DNA from: Pseudomonas grandcourensis
GTDB lineage: Bacteria; Pseudomonadota; Gammaproteobacteria; Pseudomonadales; Pseudomonadaceae
Direction: 5' to 3'
Assembly (NCBI RefSeq): GCF_039909015.1
Contig: NZ_CP150919.1
Span: forward strand, 1,030,501-1,094,500
Length of the DNA: 64,000 nt
Shown: one piece after another, positions 35,676 to 44,872 of the stretch
Layout: every line of letters begins with the position of its first letter
How positions within the stretch are numbered: the stretch's first letter is position 1
The notes under the pieces: model-generated
Databases searched by the model: none
The model's input: only the letters and a program-made list of their open reading frames with translations
What the model was told of the DNA's origin: nothing
Position numbers and translations under genes: made by a program

Positions 35676-36620
35676 ATGAGTAAAAACAGGTACCCCAGAC
35701 TACTAGGCTTATTGCCGCTGATCGGCACGTTGTTGCTGTCAGGCTGCAACATGACCTTGCTCAATCCCAAGGGCCAGGTTGGTCTGGACGAGCGAAACCT
35801 GATCATCACCGCAACGCTGCTGATGCTGTTGGTCGTGGTTCCGGTCATCGTGATGACTTTCCTGTTCGCCTGGAAATACCGCGCGTCCAACACCAACGCT
35901 ACCTACACCCCGAAATGGAACCACTCCACCAAGATCGAGATCGCGGTGTGGGCTGTTCCAGTGCTGATCATCATTGCCCTGGGTTACGTCACCTACAAGT
36001 CGACCCACGCCCTTGACCCGTACAAGCCGCTGGAATCCGACGTGAAGCCGGTGACCATCGAAGTGGTCGCGCTGGACTGGAAGTGGCTGTTCATCTACCC
36101 GGAACAAGGCATCGCCACGGTCAACAAGATCGTGTTCCCGGCGCACACCCCGATCAACTTCAAGATCACTTCCGACGCCGTGATGAACTCGTTCTTCATC
36201 CCTGCGCTGGGCGGCCAGATCTACGCGATGGCTGGCATGCAGACCAAACTGCACCTGATCGCCAACGAAAACGCTGAAATGGACGGTATCTCCGCCAACT
36301 ACAGCGGCGCTGGTTTCACCGGCATGAAATTCAAGGCAATCGCAACTTCCCAGGAAGATTTCGACGCCTGGGTAAGTGAAGTCAAAAAGGCACCTAAACA
36401 GCTTGAACAAGCTGAATACGCAGCCCTTGCCAAGCAGAGCCAGAACAACCCAGTCGAGCTCTACTCCTCGGTGACGCCGAACCTGTTCCAGACCATCGTC
36501 GACAAGTACGAAGGCATGAAACCGGGTCCGAAAGTGAAGCACGAGAAAGAAGAGAAAGAAGTGGCCGCTACGCAAGGAATGGACATGAACTCGCATTCAG
36601 CTGCCGGGGCAGAGGAGTAA
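35676..36620 (+). CDS. cyoA: Cytochrome bo3 ubiquinol oxidase subunit II
   Basis: This 314-residue lipoprotein subunit has a signal peptide with lipobox 'LLSGC', two transmembrane helices and a periplasmic cupredoxin-like domain lacking the CuA ligands ('VALDWKWLFIYPEQGIATVN', 'NSFFIPALGGQIYAMAGM'), as in quinol oxidases. The ATG at 35676 follows GAGGTCGTGAG. It is first in cyoABCDE, the low-affinity oxygen-reducing terminal oxidase operon; cyoB begins 3 bases after its stop. Confidence 0.95.
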   Translation: MSKNRYPRLLGLLPLIGTLLLSGCNMTLLNPKGQVGLDERNLIITATLLMLLVVVPVIVMTFLFAWKYRASNTNATYTPKWNHSTKIEIAVWAVPVLIIIALGYVTYKSTHALDPYKPLESDVKPVTIEVVALDWKWLFIYPEQGIATVNKIVFPAHTPINFKITSDAVMNSFFIPALGGQIYAMAGMQTKLHLIANENAEMDGISANYSGAGFTGMKFKAIATSQEDFDAWVSEVKKAPKQLEQAEYAALAKQSQNNPVELYSSVTPNLFQTIVDKYEGMKPGPKVKHEKEEKEVAATQGMDMNSHSAAGAEE

Positions 36621-36623
36621 ACG

Positions 36624-38654
36624 ATGTTTGGTAAATTAAGTTGGGAAGCGATCCCGTTCCACGAACCGATCGTGATGATAACCATCTCCATGATCGCGCT
36701 CGGTGGTCTGGCGCTGTTCGCTGCAATCACCTACTTCAAGAAGTGGACCTACCTGTGGACCGAGTGGCTGACGTCGGTCGACCACAAGAAAATCGGCGTG
36801 ATGTACATCATCGTCGCCATGGTCATGCTGCTGCGCGGCTTTGCCGACGCCATCATGATGCGTACCCAGCTGGCCATGGCCACCGAGGGTTCGCCTGGCT
36901 ACCTGCCACCTGAACACTATGACCAGATCTTCACCGCTCACGGTGTGATCATGATCATCTTCATGGCGATGCCATTCTTCACCGGCCTGATGAACCTTGC
37001 AGTGCCGCTTCAGATCGGCGCGCGTGACGTTGCCTTCCCGTTCCTGAACTCCCTGAGCTTCTGGCTGCTGGTTTCCGGCGTAGTGCTGATCAACCTGTCC
37101 CTGGGCGTCGGCGAATTCGCCAAGACCGGCTGGGTTGCCTATCCACCACTGTCGGGCCTGCAATACAGCCCTGGCGTGGGGATGGACTACTACATCTGGG
37201 CGCTACAGCTATCGGGTCTAGGGACAACGCTGACGGGGGTCAACTTCCTGGCCACCGTGCTGAAAATGCGTACCCCAGGCATGAAGCTGATGGACATGCC
37301 GATCTTCACCTGGACCTGCACCTGGGCCAACGTCCTGATCGTGGCTTCGTTCCCGATCCTGACCGCTACCCTGGCACTGCTGACGCTTGACCGTTACATG
37401 GATTTCCACATTTTCACCAATGAACTTGGTGGCAATCCGATGATGTACGTGAACCTGTTCTGGGCGTGGGGTCACCCTGAGGTGTACATCCTGATCCTGC
37501 CAGCGTTCGGTATCTTCTCCGAAGTCATCTCGACCTTCACCGGCAAGAAACTGTTCGGCCACCACTCGATGGTCTACGCATCGGGCGCGATCTCGATCCT
37601 GGGCTTCATGGTTTGGCTGCACCACTTCTTCACCATGGGTTCGGGTGCCAGCGTCAACGCCTTCTTCGGTCTGGCGACGATGCTGATTTCCATCCCGACG
37701 GGTGTGAAGCTGTTCAACTGGCTGTTCACCATCTACCAGGGCCGTCTGCGTTTCACCAGCCAGGTTCTGTGGACCCTGGGCTTCATGGTGACCTTCGCCA
37801 TCGGCGGCATGACCGGCGTATTGCTGGCCATCCCGGGTGCCGACTTCGTTCTGCACAACAGCCTGTTCGTGATCGCGCACTTCCATAACGTGATCATCGG
37901 CGGTGCGGTATTCGGTTACATCGCAGGTTTCGCGTTCTACTTCCCTAAAGCGTTCGGCTTCAAGCTGCACGAAGGCTGGGGCAAGGCAGCATTCTGGTTC
38001 TGGATCAGCGGCTTCTTCGTCGCGTTCATGCCGCTCTACGCGCTGGGCTTCATGGGCATGACCCGTCGCCTGAACGCCACCACCAACCCTGAGTGGGTGC
38101 CGTACCTGTACGTCGCCATGTTCGGTGCGGTGATGATCGCCGTGGGTATCGCTTGCCAGCTGATCCAGCTGTACGTCAGCGTGCGTGACCGCAACAAGCC
38201 GGAAAACATGTGCGAACACGGCGACCCGTGGAATGCACACACCCTGGAATGGTCGACCTCGTCGCCACCACCGTTCTACAACTTCGCTGTGCTGCCGAAA
38301 GCCGACGTTGTCGACCCGTTCACCGAGGCCAAGGAAAACGGCACCGCGTACAAGGCCCCGGCCAGGTACGAGCCGATCCACATGCCAAACAACACCGCGA
38401 CCGGTGTGGTCATGGGTGCTCTGTTGACCGTGTTCGGTTTCGCGATGATCTGGCACATCTGGTGGCTGGCAATCGCTGGCCTGGCTGGCACCGTGATCTA
38501 CTTCGTGATCCACGCGGCCCGTGATGATCAAGGCTATATGGTGCCGGTCGACGTGATCGAGCGCATCGAAGCCGAGCAGCACAAGCGTCTGGTAGCGGCA
38601 GGGAAAATCCCGGCCACCGCCACCCGTGTTGAAACCTCGTTGGAACAGGCTTAA
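36624..38654 (+). CDS. cyoB: Cytochrome bo3 ubiquinol oxidase subunit I
   Basis: This 676-residue haem-copper oxidase subunit oxidises ubiquinol, reduces oxygen and pumps protons. Key ligands are visible: the low-spin haem His in '[14 protein letters not shown]', the CuB His and cross-linked Tyr in '[15 protein letters not shown]', the CuB His pair in '[10 protein letters not shown]', and the haem His pair in '[11 protein letters not shown]'. The length matches E. coli CyoB. It is followed by cyoC after 3 bases. Confidence 0.98.
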   Translation: MFGKLSWEAIPFHEPIVMITISMIALGGLALFAAITYFKKWTYLWTEWLTSVDHKKIGVMYIIVAMVMLLRGFADAIMMRTQLAMATEGSPGYLPPEHYDQIFTAHGVIMIIFMAMPFFTGLMNLAVPLQIGARDVAFPFLNSLSFWLLVSGVVLINLSLGVGEFAKTGWVAYPPLSGLQYSPGVGMDYYIWALQLSGLGTTLTGVNFLATVLKMRTPGMKLMDMPIFTWTCTWANVLIVASFPILTATLALLTLDRYMDFHIFTNELGGNPMMYVNLFWAWGHPEVYILILPAFGIFSEVISTFTGKKLFGHHSMVYASGAISILGFMVWLHHFFTMGSGASVNAFFGLATMLISIPTGVKLFNWLFTIYQGRLRFTSQVLWTLGFMVTFAIGGMTGVLLAIPGADFVLHNSLFVIAHFHNVIIGGAVFGYIAGFAFYFPKAFGFKLHEGWGKAAFWFWISGFFVAFMPLYALGFMGMTRRLNATTNPEWVPYLYVAMFGAVMIAVGIACQLIQLYVSVRDRNKPENMCEHGDPWNAHTLEWSTSSPPPFYNFAVLPKADVVDPFTEAKENGTAYKAPARYEPIHMPNNTATGVVMGALLTVFGFAMIWHIWWLAIAGLAGTVIYFVIHAARDDQGYMVPVDVIERIEAEQHKRLVAAGKIPATATRVETSLEQA

Positions 38655-38657
38655 ACC

Positions 38658-39284
38658 ATGTCGAACTTAGTGACCAATGCTGGACACACCCATGTCGATG
38701 GACATGGGCATGATGACCATCACCACGACTCGGGCGAGATGACCGTATACGGTTTCTGGCTCTACCTGATGACCGACTGCATTCTGTTTGCATCGATCTT
38801 CGCGGCGTACGCGGTACTGGTTAACAACGTAGCGGGTGGCCCGTCGGGCCACGACATCTTCGAACTGCCATACGTACTGGGCGAAACCGCTCTGCTGCTG
38901 TTCAGTTCGATCACCTACGGCTTCGCCATGCTGGCGTTCTTCCGTGGCAACAAGAAGCAGGTCCTGGGCTGGCTGGCCCTGACCTTCATGTTCGGTGCCG
39001 GCTTCATCGGCATGGAGATCAACGAGTTCCACATGCTGATCTCCGAGGGCTACGGCCCTAGCCGTTCCGGCTTCCTGTCCGGGTTCTTCACCCTGGTCGG
39101 CACCCACGGTCTGCACGTGACCAGCGGTCTGATCTGGATGGCGATCATGATGTATCAGGTGCAGAAAAACGGCCTGACGGCGACCAACAAGACCCGTCTG
39201 AGCTGCTTGAGCCTGTTCTGGCACTTCCTGGACGTTGTGTGGATCTGCGTATTCACCGTTGTTTATCTGATGGGGACTATGTAA
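38658..39284 (+). CDS. cyoC: Cytochrome bo3 ubiquinol oxidase subunit III
   Basis: This 208-residue membrane subunit has five transmembrane helices and the COX3 pattern ('[20 protein letters not shown]', '[16 protein letters not shown]', '[18 protein letters not shown]'). It supports the stability of subunit I. A His-rich N-terminal segment ('[15 protein letters not shown]') precedes the first helix. cyoD starts immediately after its stop. Confidence 0.96.
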   Translation: MSNLVTNAGHTHVDGHGHDDHHHDSGEMTVYGFWLYLMTDCILFASIFAAYAVLVNNVAGGPSGHDIFELPYVLGETALLLFSSITYGFAMLAFFRGNKKQVLGWLALTFMFGAGFIGMEINEFHMLISEGYGPSRSGFLSGFFTLVGTHGLHVTSGLIWMAIMMYQVQKNGLTATNKTRLSCLSLFWHFLDVVWICVFTVVYLMGTM

Positions 39285-39632
39285 ATGGCTAACGCAGCTC
39301 ATTCCCAAAATGGCCATGACAGCCACGACGCCGGTCACGGCAGCGTCAAGTCCTACGGCATCGGTTTCATCCTGTCGGTGATCCTGACCCTGATCCCGTT
39401 CGGTCTTGTGATGTACCCGACGTTGCCGAAGTCGATCACCCTGATGATCGTCGTCGCGTTCGCAGTCATCCAGGTGCTGGTGCACCTGGTGTACTTCCTC
39501 CACCTGGACCGTTCGGCCGCGCAGCGTAACAACGTGATTGCGTTTGTCTTTGCCGCGATCGTGATCGTCCTGCTGGTTGGCTTGTCGCTGTGGATCATGT
39601 TCAGCATCCACACGTTCATGATGGCGAAGTGA
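39285..39632 (+). CDS. cyoD: Cytochrome bo3 ubiquinol oxidase subunit IV
   Basis: This 115-residue subunit has three transmembrane helices, with 'YGIGFILSVILTLIPFGLV' as the first and 'VLVHLVYFLHLD' in the second. It assists assembly of the CuB site. Its ATG touches the cyoC stop codon. cyoE follows after 11 bases. Confidence 0.95.
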   Translation: MANAAHSQNGHDSHDAGHGSVKSYGIGFILSVILTLIPFGLVMYPTLPKSITLMIVVAFAVIQVLVHLVYFLHLDRSAAQRNNVIAFVFAAIVIVLLVGLSLWIMFSIHTFMMAK

Positions 39633-39643
39633 GGTAGATCCGC

Positions 39644-40531
39644 ATGTCCCTTAAGCACTTTATCCAAATCACCAAACCGGGGATCATTTTCGGTAACGTG
39701 CTTTCTGTGGCAGGCGGATTTTTCCTGGCCTCCAAAGGGCATGTCGATCTGGCCATCTTCCTGGCCGCCATGATCGGCACGTCCCTGGTGGTTGCCTCCG
39801 GTTGCGTGTTCAACAACTGCATCGACCGCGATATCGACCTGAAGATGGAACGCACCAAGAACCGCGTGCTGGTCCAGGGCTTGATCTCCCTGAAACTCGC
39901 CCTGATCTATGCGACCGTCCTGGGTGTCGCCGGCGTTGCCCTGTTGTACAAGGTGGCCAACCCGTTGGCCGCGTTGTTCGCGGTCATCGGCTTCGTGATC
40001 TACGTCGGCTTCTACAGCCTGTACCTCAAGCGCAAGTCGGTTCACGGCACGCTGGTGGGCAGTCTGTCGGGCGCCATGCCGCCGGTCATCGGTTATGTCG
40101 CAGTCAGCAACACCTTCGACATGGCCGCGCTGACCCTGCTGGTGATGTTCAGCCTGTGGCAGATGCCGCATTCCTACGCCATCGCGATCTTCCGCTTCAA
40201 CGATTACCTGGCCGCATCGATTCCGGTGCTGCCAGTGAAGCGCGGCATCCAGGTGGCCAAGAAGCACATCCTGATCTACATCCTGGCCTTCCTCGTGGCG
40301 ACCTTGATGCTGACCTTCAGCGGCTACGCCGGCATGAGCTACCTCGCCGTCGCCGCGGCCATGGGCATGTACTGGCTGTACATGGCCTGGACCGGCTACA
40401 AGGCAGTGGATGACACGGTCTGGGCACGCAAGCTGTTCGTGTTCTCGATCTTCACCATTACCGCGTTGAGCGTGATGATGTCCCTGGACTTCAAAGTGCC
40501 GAGCGAGTTGCTGCTGACGTACGCGCCTTAA
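39644..40531 (+). CDS. cyoE: Protohaem IX farnesyltransferase (haem O synthase)
   Basis: This 295-residue UbiA-family enzyme makes haem O for the bo3 oxidase. The two prenyl-diphosphate-binding motifs are present: '[18 protein letters not shown]' and the later '[20 protein letters not shown]'. It has eight to nine membrane helices. It is last in cyoABCDE and is followed by a strong terminator. Confidence 0.96.
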   Translation: MSLKHFIQITKPGIIFGNVLSVAGGFFLASKGHVDLAIFLAAMIGTSLVVASGCVFNNCIDRDIDLKMERTKNRVLVQGLISLKLALIYATVLGVAGVALLYKVANPLAALFAVIGFVIYVGFYSLYLKRKSVHGTLVGSLSGAMPPVIGYVAVSNTFDMAALTLLVMFSLWQMPHSYAIAIFRFNDYLAASIPVLPVKRGIQVAKKHILIYILAFLVATLMLTFSGYAGMSYLAVAAAMGMYWLYMAWTGYKAVDDTVWARKLFVFSIFTITALSVMMSLDFKVPSELLLTYAP

Positions 40532-40550
40532 GCGTCGGATGCTGTAAAGA

Positions 40551-40585
40551 AAAGCCCCGCCTTCGAGAGAAGAGCGGGGCTTTTT
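40551..40585 (+). terminator. Terminator of the cyo operon
   Basis: AAAGCCCCGC and GCGGGGCTTT form a 10-bp stem with a 13-base loop. The TTTTT run follows, 20 bases after the cyoE stop. Confidence 0.9.
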
Positions 40586-40640
40586 GTTGGGGGTAAGTCG
40601 CAAGGGCTGCTCGTCAGGTAGATGTTTCGATGGTTGCCTG

Positions 40641-40663
40641 ACTATAGGCAGTTTGCTTATAGT
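40641..40663. promoter_or_regulatory. Operator palindrome of the HigBA-type module
   Basis: The arms ACTATAGGCA and TGCTTATAGT are inverted repeats with one mismatch, separated by GTT. A possible promoter has -35 TTGCCT (40634-40639) and a -10 of CTTATA or TATAGT inside the right arm. The palindrome ends 6 bases before the toxin ATG, so HigA binding would cover the promoter. Transcription would start at or near the ATG. Confidence 0.7.
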
Positions 40664-40669
40664 TGGCTA

Positions 40670-41014
40670 ATGCGAACCGTATTCTTCGAAACCACATCTT
40701 TCACTGCTACCGTTGGTAATTATCTGACGGACGATGAGTATCGTGCGTTGCAGTCGCACATGCAGTTGAACCCGCAAGCGGGTGATGTCATGCCTCGAAC
40801 AGGCGGTTTCCGAAAGCTGCGTTGGGCTGATGGACGCCGAGGTAAAGGTAGGCGAGGTGGCTTGCGGGTTATCTATTATTGGCTTATGAATGATGGCCAG
40901 TTCTGGATGTTTGCAATTTATGACAAAGATGAGCTTGAGAATTTGACCGCCGACCAAGAGAAGGTGCTCAAGAAAGCCATAGAGACAGAGTTGAAAAAAC
41001 GAGGTACCCCATGA
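40670..41014 (+). CDS. higB: HigB-type (RelE/ParE fold) toxin
   Basis: This 114-residue protein resembles the HigB2 mRNA interferase: 'MRTVFFETTSF', 'YLTDDEYRALQSHMQLNPQA' and 'GDVMPRTGGFRKLRW', then the basic stretch 'GRRGKGRRGGLRVIYYW' and 'FAIYDKDELENLTADQ'. Such toxins cut mRNA on translating ribosomes. Toxin-first gene order is typical for HigBA, and the antitoxin start overlaps its stop by 4 bases. The ATG at 40670 aligns with family starts; it has no Shine-Dalgarno, and the predicted promoter leaves almost no leader, so the mRNA may be leaderless. The ATG at 40622 lies upstream of the promoter. Confidence 0.9.
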   Translation: MRTVFFETTSFTATVGNYLTDDEYRALQSHMQLNPQAGDVMPRTGGFRKLRWADGRRGKGRRGGLRVIYYWLMNDGQFWMFAIYDKDELENLTADQEKVLKKAIETELKKRGTP

Positions 41015-41325
41015 AAAAACGCGACCTGTTTGCAGAGTTGATGCAGGGCGTTGATGAGATGGCGGCTCAACGCGAAGGCAAGATTACATTGCGCAATACG
41101 GTTGTGGAGGACATCCCTGCACCTGAGGTGGGGGCGCAAGAAATCGTTGCGCTACGGGAAAAGCTACACATGTCCCAGGCTGTTTTCGCCAAGCGAATTC
41201 GAACCAGTCCCAGCACCCTGAGAAACTGGGAGCAGGAAAAGTCGAAGCCCAATGCTCAGGCCGCCTTGCTGATCAGGTTGGTTGAGAAGTTTCCGGATAT
41301 GGTTGATCGACTGGCAGTCGTCTGA
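41011..41325 (+). CDS. higA: HigA-type antitoxin (XRE helix-turn-helix)
   Basis: This 104-residue protein neutralises the adjacent toxin and represses the module. A disordered N-terminal ~45 residues ('MKKRDLFAELMQGVDEMAAQ') probably wraps the toxin. The C-terminal XRE domain ('LREKLHMSQAVFAKRIRTSP' and 'TLRNWEQEKSKPN') should bind the palindrome before the toxin gene. The ATGA overlap with the toxin gene implies coupled translation. Confidence 0.92.
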   Translation: MKKRDLFAELMQGVDEMAAQREGKITLRNTVVEDIPAPEVGAQEIVALREKLHMSQAVFAKRIRTSPSTLRNWEQEKSKPNAQAALLIRLVEKFPDMVDRLAVV

Positions 41326-41344
41326 TCACATCGTCGAATATCTG

Positions 41345-41384
41345 AAAAGCCCCGCGTTTCAAACGAAACGCGGGGCTTTTTCAT
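41345..41384. terminator. Bidirectional terminator between higA and the DUF3077 gene
   Basis: AAAAGCCCCGCGTTTC and GAAACGCGGGGCTTTT form a 16-bp perfect stem with a 4-base loop and T-runs on both sides. It serves the convergent higA and DUF3077 transcripts. The DUF3077 stop codon touches its right edge. Confidence 0.92.
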
Positions 41385-41663
41385 TCACGCGCGGTTGTTA
41401 CACGGTGCATCGAGCACCTTAACCACGTCATCGATGATTGCCTTGCTCATGTCCTGCAAAAAGTGCGAGGCCCAGGCGTGTCGGTCGGAGTCGCGAACCA
41501 TGGCTGCGTCTGAGGCGAGCAGTTTTGCGAGGTGGAGCAGGTCGGAGGCGTGGTAGAGGGCTTCGGTTACCGGGACGCCGGCATTGATGCGGAACAGGGG
41601 TTCGTTGACGTGGTAGGAGAAGGGGGTGAGGCCGATGGTTTTGAGGTCTTGGGGAATGGTCAT
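41385..41663 (-). CDS. DUF3077 domain-containing protein
   Basis: This 92-residue protein has 'PLFRINAGVPVTEALYHASD' and 'LLHLAKLLASDAAM', the DUF3077 pattern found in many small Pseudomonas proteins. Function is unknown. AGGAGGTG precedes the ATG by a good distance, giving a very strong ribosome-binding site. A structured leader of about 200 bases lies upstream on the same strand. Confidence 0.82.
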   Translation of the reverse strand: MTIPQDLKTIGLTPFSYHVNEPLFRINAGVPVTEALYHASDLLHLAKLLASDAAMVRDSDRHAWASHFLQDMSKAIIDDVVKVLDAPCNNRA

Positions 41664-41699
41664 TGGGCTTCACCTCCTGTTGGTTGGTAGGTGGTGAAT

Positions 41700-41880
41700 G
41701 ACGTTTGAAGCAGACAGACCAATAGCATTCATGAGTAAAGCTCCCGAATCAAGTTGAGAGCTACCACGTTCGTTCTCAGGCGAATGGGTGGCAGCTATGC
41801 GCGGGCTGAGAAACCGGAGATACAGGAATCCGGCAGACCCGAAGGTCTCCCACGCACAGCCGCCATTGCACGAATGTACT
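41700..41880 (-). ncRNA. Structured leader or small RNA upstream of the DUF3077 gene
   Basis: On the minus strand this region holds AGACC-TTCG-GGTCT (41835-41848), a perfect 5-bp stem closed by a UUCG tetraloop. Next comes the stem CCGGA/TCCGG (41814-41833), then a 'CAGCCCGCGCATAGCTG' hairpin (near 41791-41807). I believe closely similar sequence stands before other small Pseudomonas genes of this kind, but I cannot search. It could be a cis-regulatory leader or a separate RNA. A 71-codon frame crossing it is considered incidental. Confidence 0.5.
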
Positions 41881-41885
41881 GGCAT

Positions 41886-41920
41886 AAAAAAAGCGCCGGC
41901 AATCGTGATTGGTGGCGCTT
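41886..41920 (-). terminator. Minus-strand terminator upstream of the structured leader
   Basis: AAGCGCC and GGCGCTT form a 7-bp stem with a 16-base loop. TTTTTTT follows on the minus strand. It seems to isolate the DUF3077 leader from transcription arriving from the MocR gene side. Confidence 0.65.
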
Positions 41921-41950
41921 GTGCGCCCGTATCTTACCCGGGTTCTCAGG

Positions 41951-41977
41951 CCCGGTCGCTGAATTGGCAGCGACCGG
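41951..41977. other. Unassigned perfect hairpin
   Basis: CCCGGTCGCTG and CAGCGACCGGG are an 11-bp perfect inverted repeat with a 5-base loop. There is no T-run on either side, so it is not an ordinary terminator. It is not a REP sequence. Confidence 0.55.
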
Positions 41978-42053
41978 GCGAAGTTAGCGGGCAAGGATGA
42001 GGTCGGCAATCGTAGCGATCTGGTGGCCGGGGATGGCCGGGACACTGCAGACC

Positions 42054-42145
42054 CTGTGGGAGCGGGCTTGCCCGCGATGGCAGTGTGTTAGGCGACATTG
42101 ATGCTGGATGTGACGGCCCCATCGCGGGCAAGCCCGCTCCCACAG
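42054..42145. repeat. REPIN (two inverted REP sequences)
   Basis: CTGTGGGAGCGGGCTTGCCCGCGATGG (first and last 10 bases CTGTGGGAGC and CCCGCGATGG) at 42054-42080 has its exact inverse at 42119-42145. The loop-side bases are GGGC/GCCC rather than GAGC/GCTC, a compensated variant. It lies just past the MocR gene end. Confidence 0.9.
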
Positions 42146-42162
42146 GATTTGAGGCGTGTCGG

Positions 42163-43581
42163 TTATTTTTGGCCAGTGTCGAGCAACCGGAAAAACCGCT
42201 CCCGCACCTGCAAGCTGTCACTGTGAGCCACATTGAAGCGCAGGAACTGGCTGGCGTTCGGGGCTTTGCTCAGCAAGGTACCCGGCGCCAATACCATATT
42301 GTTCTCCAGCCCCTGACGAGCCAGGTTCTCGGCATGCAAGCCCTCCGGCAACCGTGCCCAGATGAACACGCCTTCGCCGGGCAGCGAGGAAAGCGAACAC
42401 CCAGCCTCCGCCAACCAACTCGCCACTCGGCTGTTCGATTCATACAACCGATCCACCGTGCGCCGCGCATGCTTGGCATAGCTGCCGTCGCTGAGCATGG
42501 TGCAGGTGATCTGCTCCGCCAACTCCGACGTTACCCCGCCGCAGGCCATTTTCAGCGCGACCATGCGTGCCGCCAGTTGTGGCGAGAGCACGGTGTAGCT
42601 GACGCGGCTGTTGGCGGTCAGGGTCTTGGAGAAGCCCGACACATAACTCACGTTGTCCAGCCCGCTGGCGGCCAGGCGCGGTGTGCGGCGTTGCTGGATG
42701 TCGCAGTACAGATCGTCTTCGACGATGTGCAAGTCATGGCGGTGGCTCAGTTCCAGCAAGCGGTAGACCTGAGCCGGGGTGAACGAGTGGCCGGTAGGGT
42801 TATGCAGCGTGCTGTTGGTCATGTACAGCACGGGTTTGTGGGTGATCAGCAGTTGCTCGAAGGCGTCGAGGTCCATGCCGTCGCAATCCCGGGCGATGGT
42901 GATGACTTTGGCCCCGTGCAACGCCAGGTTGGCGTGCATGTTGAAGTAGCAGGGGTCGTCGAGCAGCACGGTGTCGCCGGGTTTGACCAGCAGGCGCATC
43001 AGCAGGTCGATGGCCTGCATGGTGTTGGCGGTGGTGATGATCTGGTCCACCGGCGCTTCGATGCCGAAGGTCGCCAGTTTGACCCGCAGGGCCTGGCGCA
43101 ACGGCAAGTAACCGCCGGCCACGCCGTACTCGCCCATGCGCAACGACGTCGCTCGCAGGGTACTGCGCACGGCTTTCTGCAATTCTTCGGCGGGTAGCCA
43201 CGAGGTCGGCAGAAAACCGCAGCCGGGGCGCAGCGTGCCGTTGTCCAGCAGCAAGGCGCGACGTATCACGCTCAGGGTGTCCTGGGGTTGCAGGTCCGGG
43301 CCGGTGCCGCTTTTCAGCGCCGCTTCGGAGCGATGCACGTAATGCCCGGAGCCCTGGCGAGACACCACCAGCCCCTTGGCCCGCATGCGGTCCAACGCAT
43401 CGACCACCGTGGACTTGCCCACATTCATCAAGTCGGAGAGTTCGCGAATCGGCGGCAGCTTGGCGCCGTGGGGCAGGCCACCGGTGCTGATGGCCTGGGT
43501 CAGCTGATCGACGATCTGCTGCACCAGCGGCACGCCGGGCTGGAACTCAATGGCGGCAATGACTGCGCGTTGAACCTGCAT
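42163..43581 (-). CDS. MocR-type regulator (GntR helix-turn-helix fused to aminotransferase)
   Basis: This 472-residue protein has an N-terminal GntR winged helix (about residues 10-82, 'PIRELSDLMNVGKSTVVDAL') and a class I aminotransferase-like domain. The PLP lysine is in 'VSGFSKTLTANSRVSY'. MocR proteins usually use PLP plus a ligand as a sensor. The ATG at 43581 begins 'MQVQRAVIAAIEFQPG'. It is divergent from the MFS-like gene that opens the candidate biosynthetic cluster, so control of that cluster is a good inference. Confidence 0.92.
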   Translation of the reverse strand: MQVQRAVIAAIEFQPGVPLVQQIVDQLTQAISTGGLPHGAKLPPIRELSDLMNVGKSTVVDALDRMRAKGLVVSRQGSGHYVHRSEAALKSGTGPDLQPQDTLSVIRRALLLDNGTLRPGCGFLPTSWLPAEELQKAVRSTLRATSLRMGEYGVAGGYLPLRQALRVKLATFGIEAPVDQIITTANTMQAIDLLMRLLVKPGDTVLLDDPCYFNMHANLALHGAKVITIARDCDGMDLDAFEQLLITHKPVLYMTNSTLHNPTGHSFTPAQVYRLLELSHRHDLHIVEDDLYCDIQQRRTPRLAASGLDNVSYVSGFSKTLTANSRVSYTVLSPQLAARMVALKMACGGVTSELAEQITCTMLSDGSYAKHARRTVDRLYESNSRVASWLAEAGCSLSSLPGEGVFIWARLPEGLHAENLARQGLENNMVLAPGTLLSKAPNASQFLRFNVAHSDSLQVRERFFRLLDTGQK

Positions 43582-43729
43582 TTTACTGGTCTCTCCGGCA
43601 GTAAAGTTCGTTGGATTCTATACGAACTTGCCCTGATCAGGACAAGCCTCTCTCTCTACCATGCCCTTACAGACTTTTCTGAAGGTCGGCCTTTGTCGGC
43701 GGGCGTTTACCTGGTTCCTGAGGTGCTGC

Positions 43730-44830
43730 ATGAGTGTCGAAACAACGGTCGCGGTAGCCAAACCGGTCATTAACCTGCGGTTGTTCACGATCCGGATCAT
43801 CACCGCCGTCTCGCTGTTCGCGGTGCTGGGCAAGGCCAACGTCTGGCTCGACACCGCTACCAACAGCATTCTGGCCCTTGGATATCGCGCCTTATTGCTG
43901 CTGTTGCCCCTGACTTTACTGGTGCTTGGCCGCCGCTCCCTGAGCGTCACGCTGCTTTGTGCCGGCCTTGGCCTGGTGCTGCTGGCGCTGACCAGCAATC
44001 AAGGCTTGGTGATGTTTGCTGCCGCATTGTTTGCCTACGGCATTGCCATTGCCGGTTACCTGATCAAGAGCGAAGCAGCCCAGACCAAGGAAGGCGCGGC
44101 CTACAACCGCGTGGCCATGAACATGGGCAGCCTGGTGGCCGGTTTGATCCTGCTGTCGCCGCTGCTCACGCCAACCATGTTTTTCCTCGGCGCGGCGGCG
44201 TTCGTGTTGCTGTGCCTGCCGATCGCCCTCGGCGCAACCTTCACCACCGAACCGGTGCTGGCCCGCCCGGCCACTCAGGTCGGCAGCAACTGGGGCAACA
44301 AACTGCCCTGGGTGATCGCCGGCATCATCATGGGCATCAAGCTGTTCGGGGTGTTCTCGATCCTGCCACAGGCGATCCTGCTCAAGACCGGCGAGCTGCC
44401 GGCCTGGTACGGCTTGATGCTGATCCTCAACAGTGCCGTGGTGGTGTTCGCCCAAGTGCCGGTGATGAAGCTGATCGAGCGCACCGGGCGCTTCAAGGTC
44501 GTGGCGGTGATCGGGATCATCGTCGGCGGCTTTGCCGTGCTGTCTTCGCCCGCCGCGTTCCACGTCGAAACCCTCGCCGGGGCGCTGGTCTGGGTGGCGC
44601 TGCTGTCCATTGCCGAGTGCGCCTTCAGCTACCTCGATTACTTCTCGGTCAAGCAAAACAACATGTTCGTCAAGGAAGTGTCCCTGGGGGTGGGGGCCGG
44701 GCTGACCGTGTTGATCATGCGGGTGGTGCCGGCGCCGTACAACGCGCTGGTGCTGGCCGCCATCGGTGCCGCAGGGATCCTGGCCTGGTATTGGCTCAAC
44801 CGTAAATCCAATGCGTCGTTGCATGACTGA
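43730..44830 (+). CDS. MFS-like membrane transporter, first gene of the candidate cluster
   Basis: This 366-residue polytopic protein has about ten to eleven hydrophobic segments with the spacing of a major-facilitator or related carrier ('VVVFAQVPVMKLIERTGRF' is a typical cytoplasmic loop). It is shorter than most MFS proteins. The ATG at 43730 follows TGAGGTGCTGC. It starts 149 bases from the divergent MocR gene and leads directly into the ATP-grasp gene, so export of the cluster product or uptake of its precursor is inferred. Confidence 0.8.
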   Translation: MSVETTVAVAKPVINLRLFTIRIITAVSLFAVLGKANVWLDTATNSILALGYRALLLLLPLTLLVLGRRSLSVTLLCAGLGLVLLALTSNQGLVMFAAALFAYGIAIAGYLIKSEAAQTKEGAAYNRVAMNMGSLVAGLILLSPLLTPTMFFLGAAAFVLLCLPIALGATFTTEPVLARPATQVGSNWGNKLPWVIAGIIMGIKLFGVFSILPQAILLKTGELPAWYGLMLILNSAVVVFAQVPVMKLIERTGRFKVVAVIGIIVGGFAVLSSPAAFHVETLAGALVWVALLSIAECAFSYLDYFSVKQNNMFVKEVSLGVGAGLTVLIMRVVPAPYNALVLAAIGAAGILAWYWLNRKSNASLHD

Positions 44831-44872
44831 GTCATCGCCGTTGCGGTTTTCACTTTGCAGGTCGGGGGCATT

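Noticed and set aside
41670..41885. A 71-codon minus-strand frame covering the DUF3077 leader
   Set aside because: The underlying stems, including a UUCG tetraloop, explain the sequence better as RNA structure; the frame ends at the DUF3077 ribosome-binding site and has no good start.
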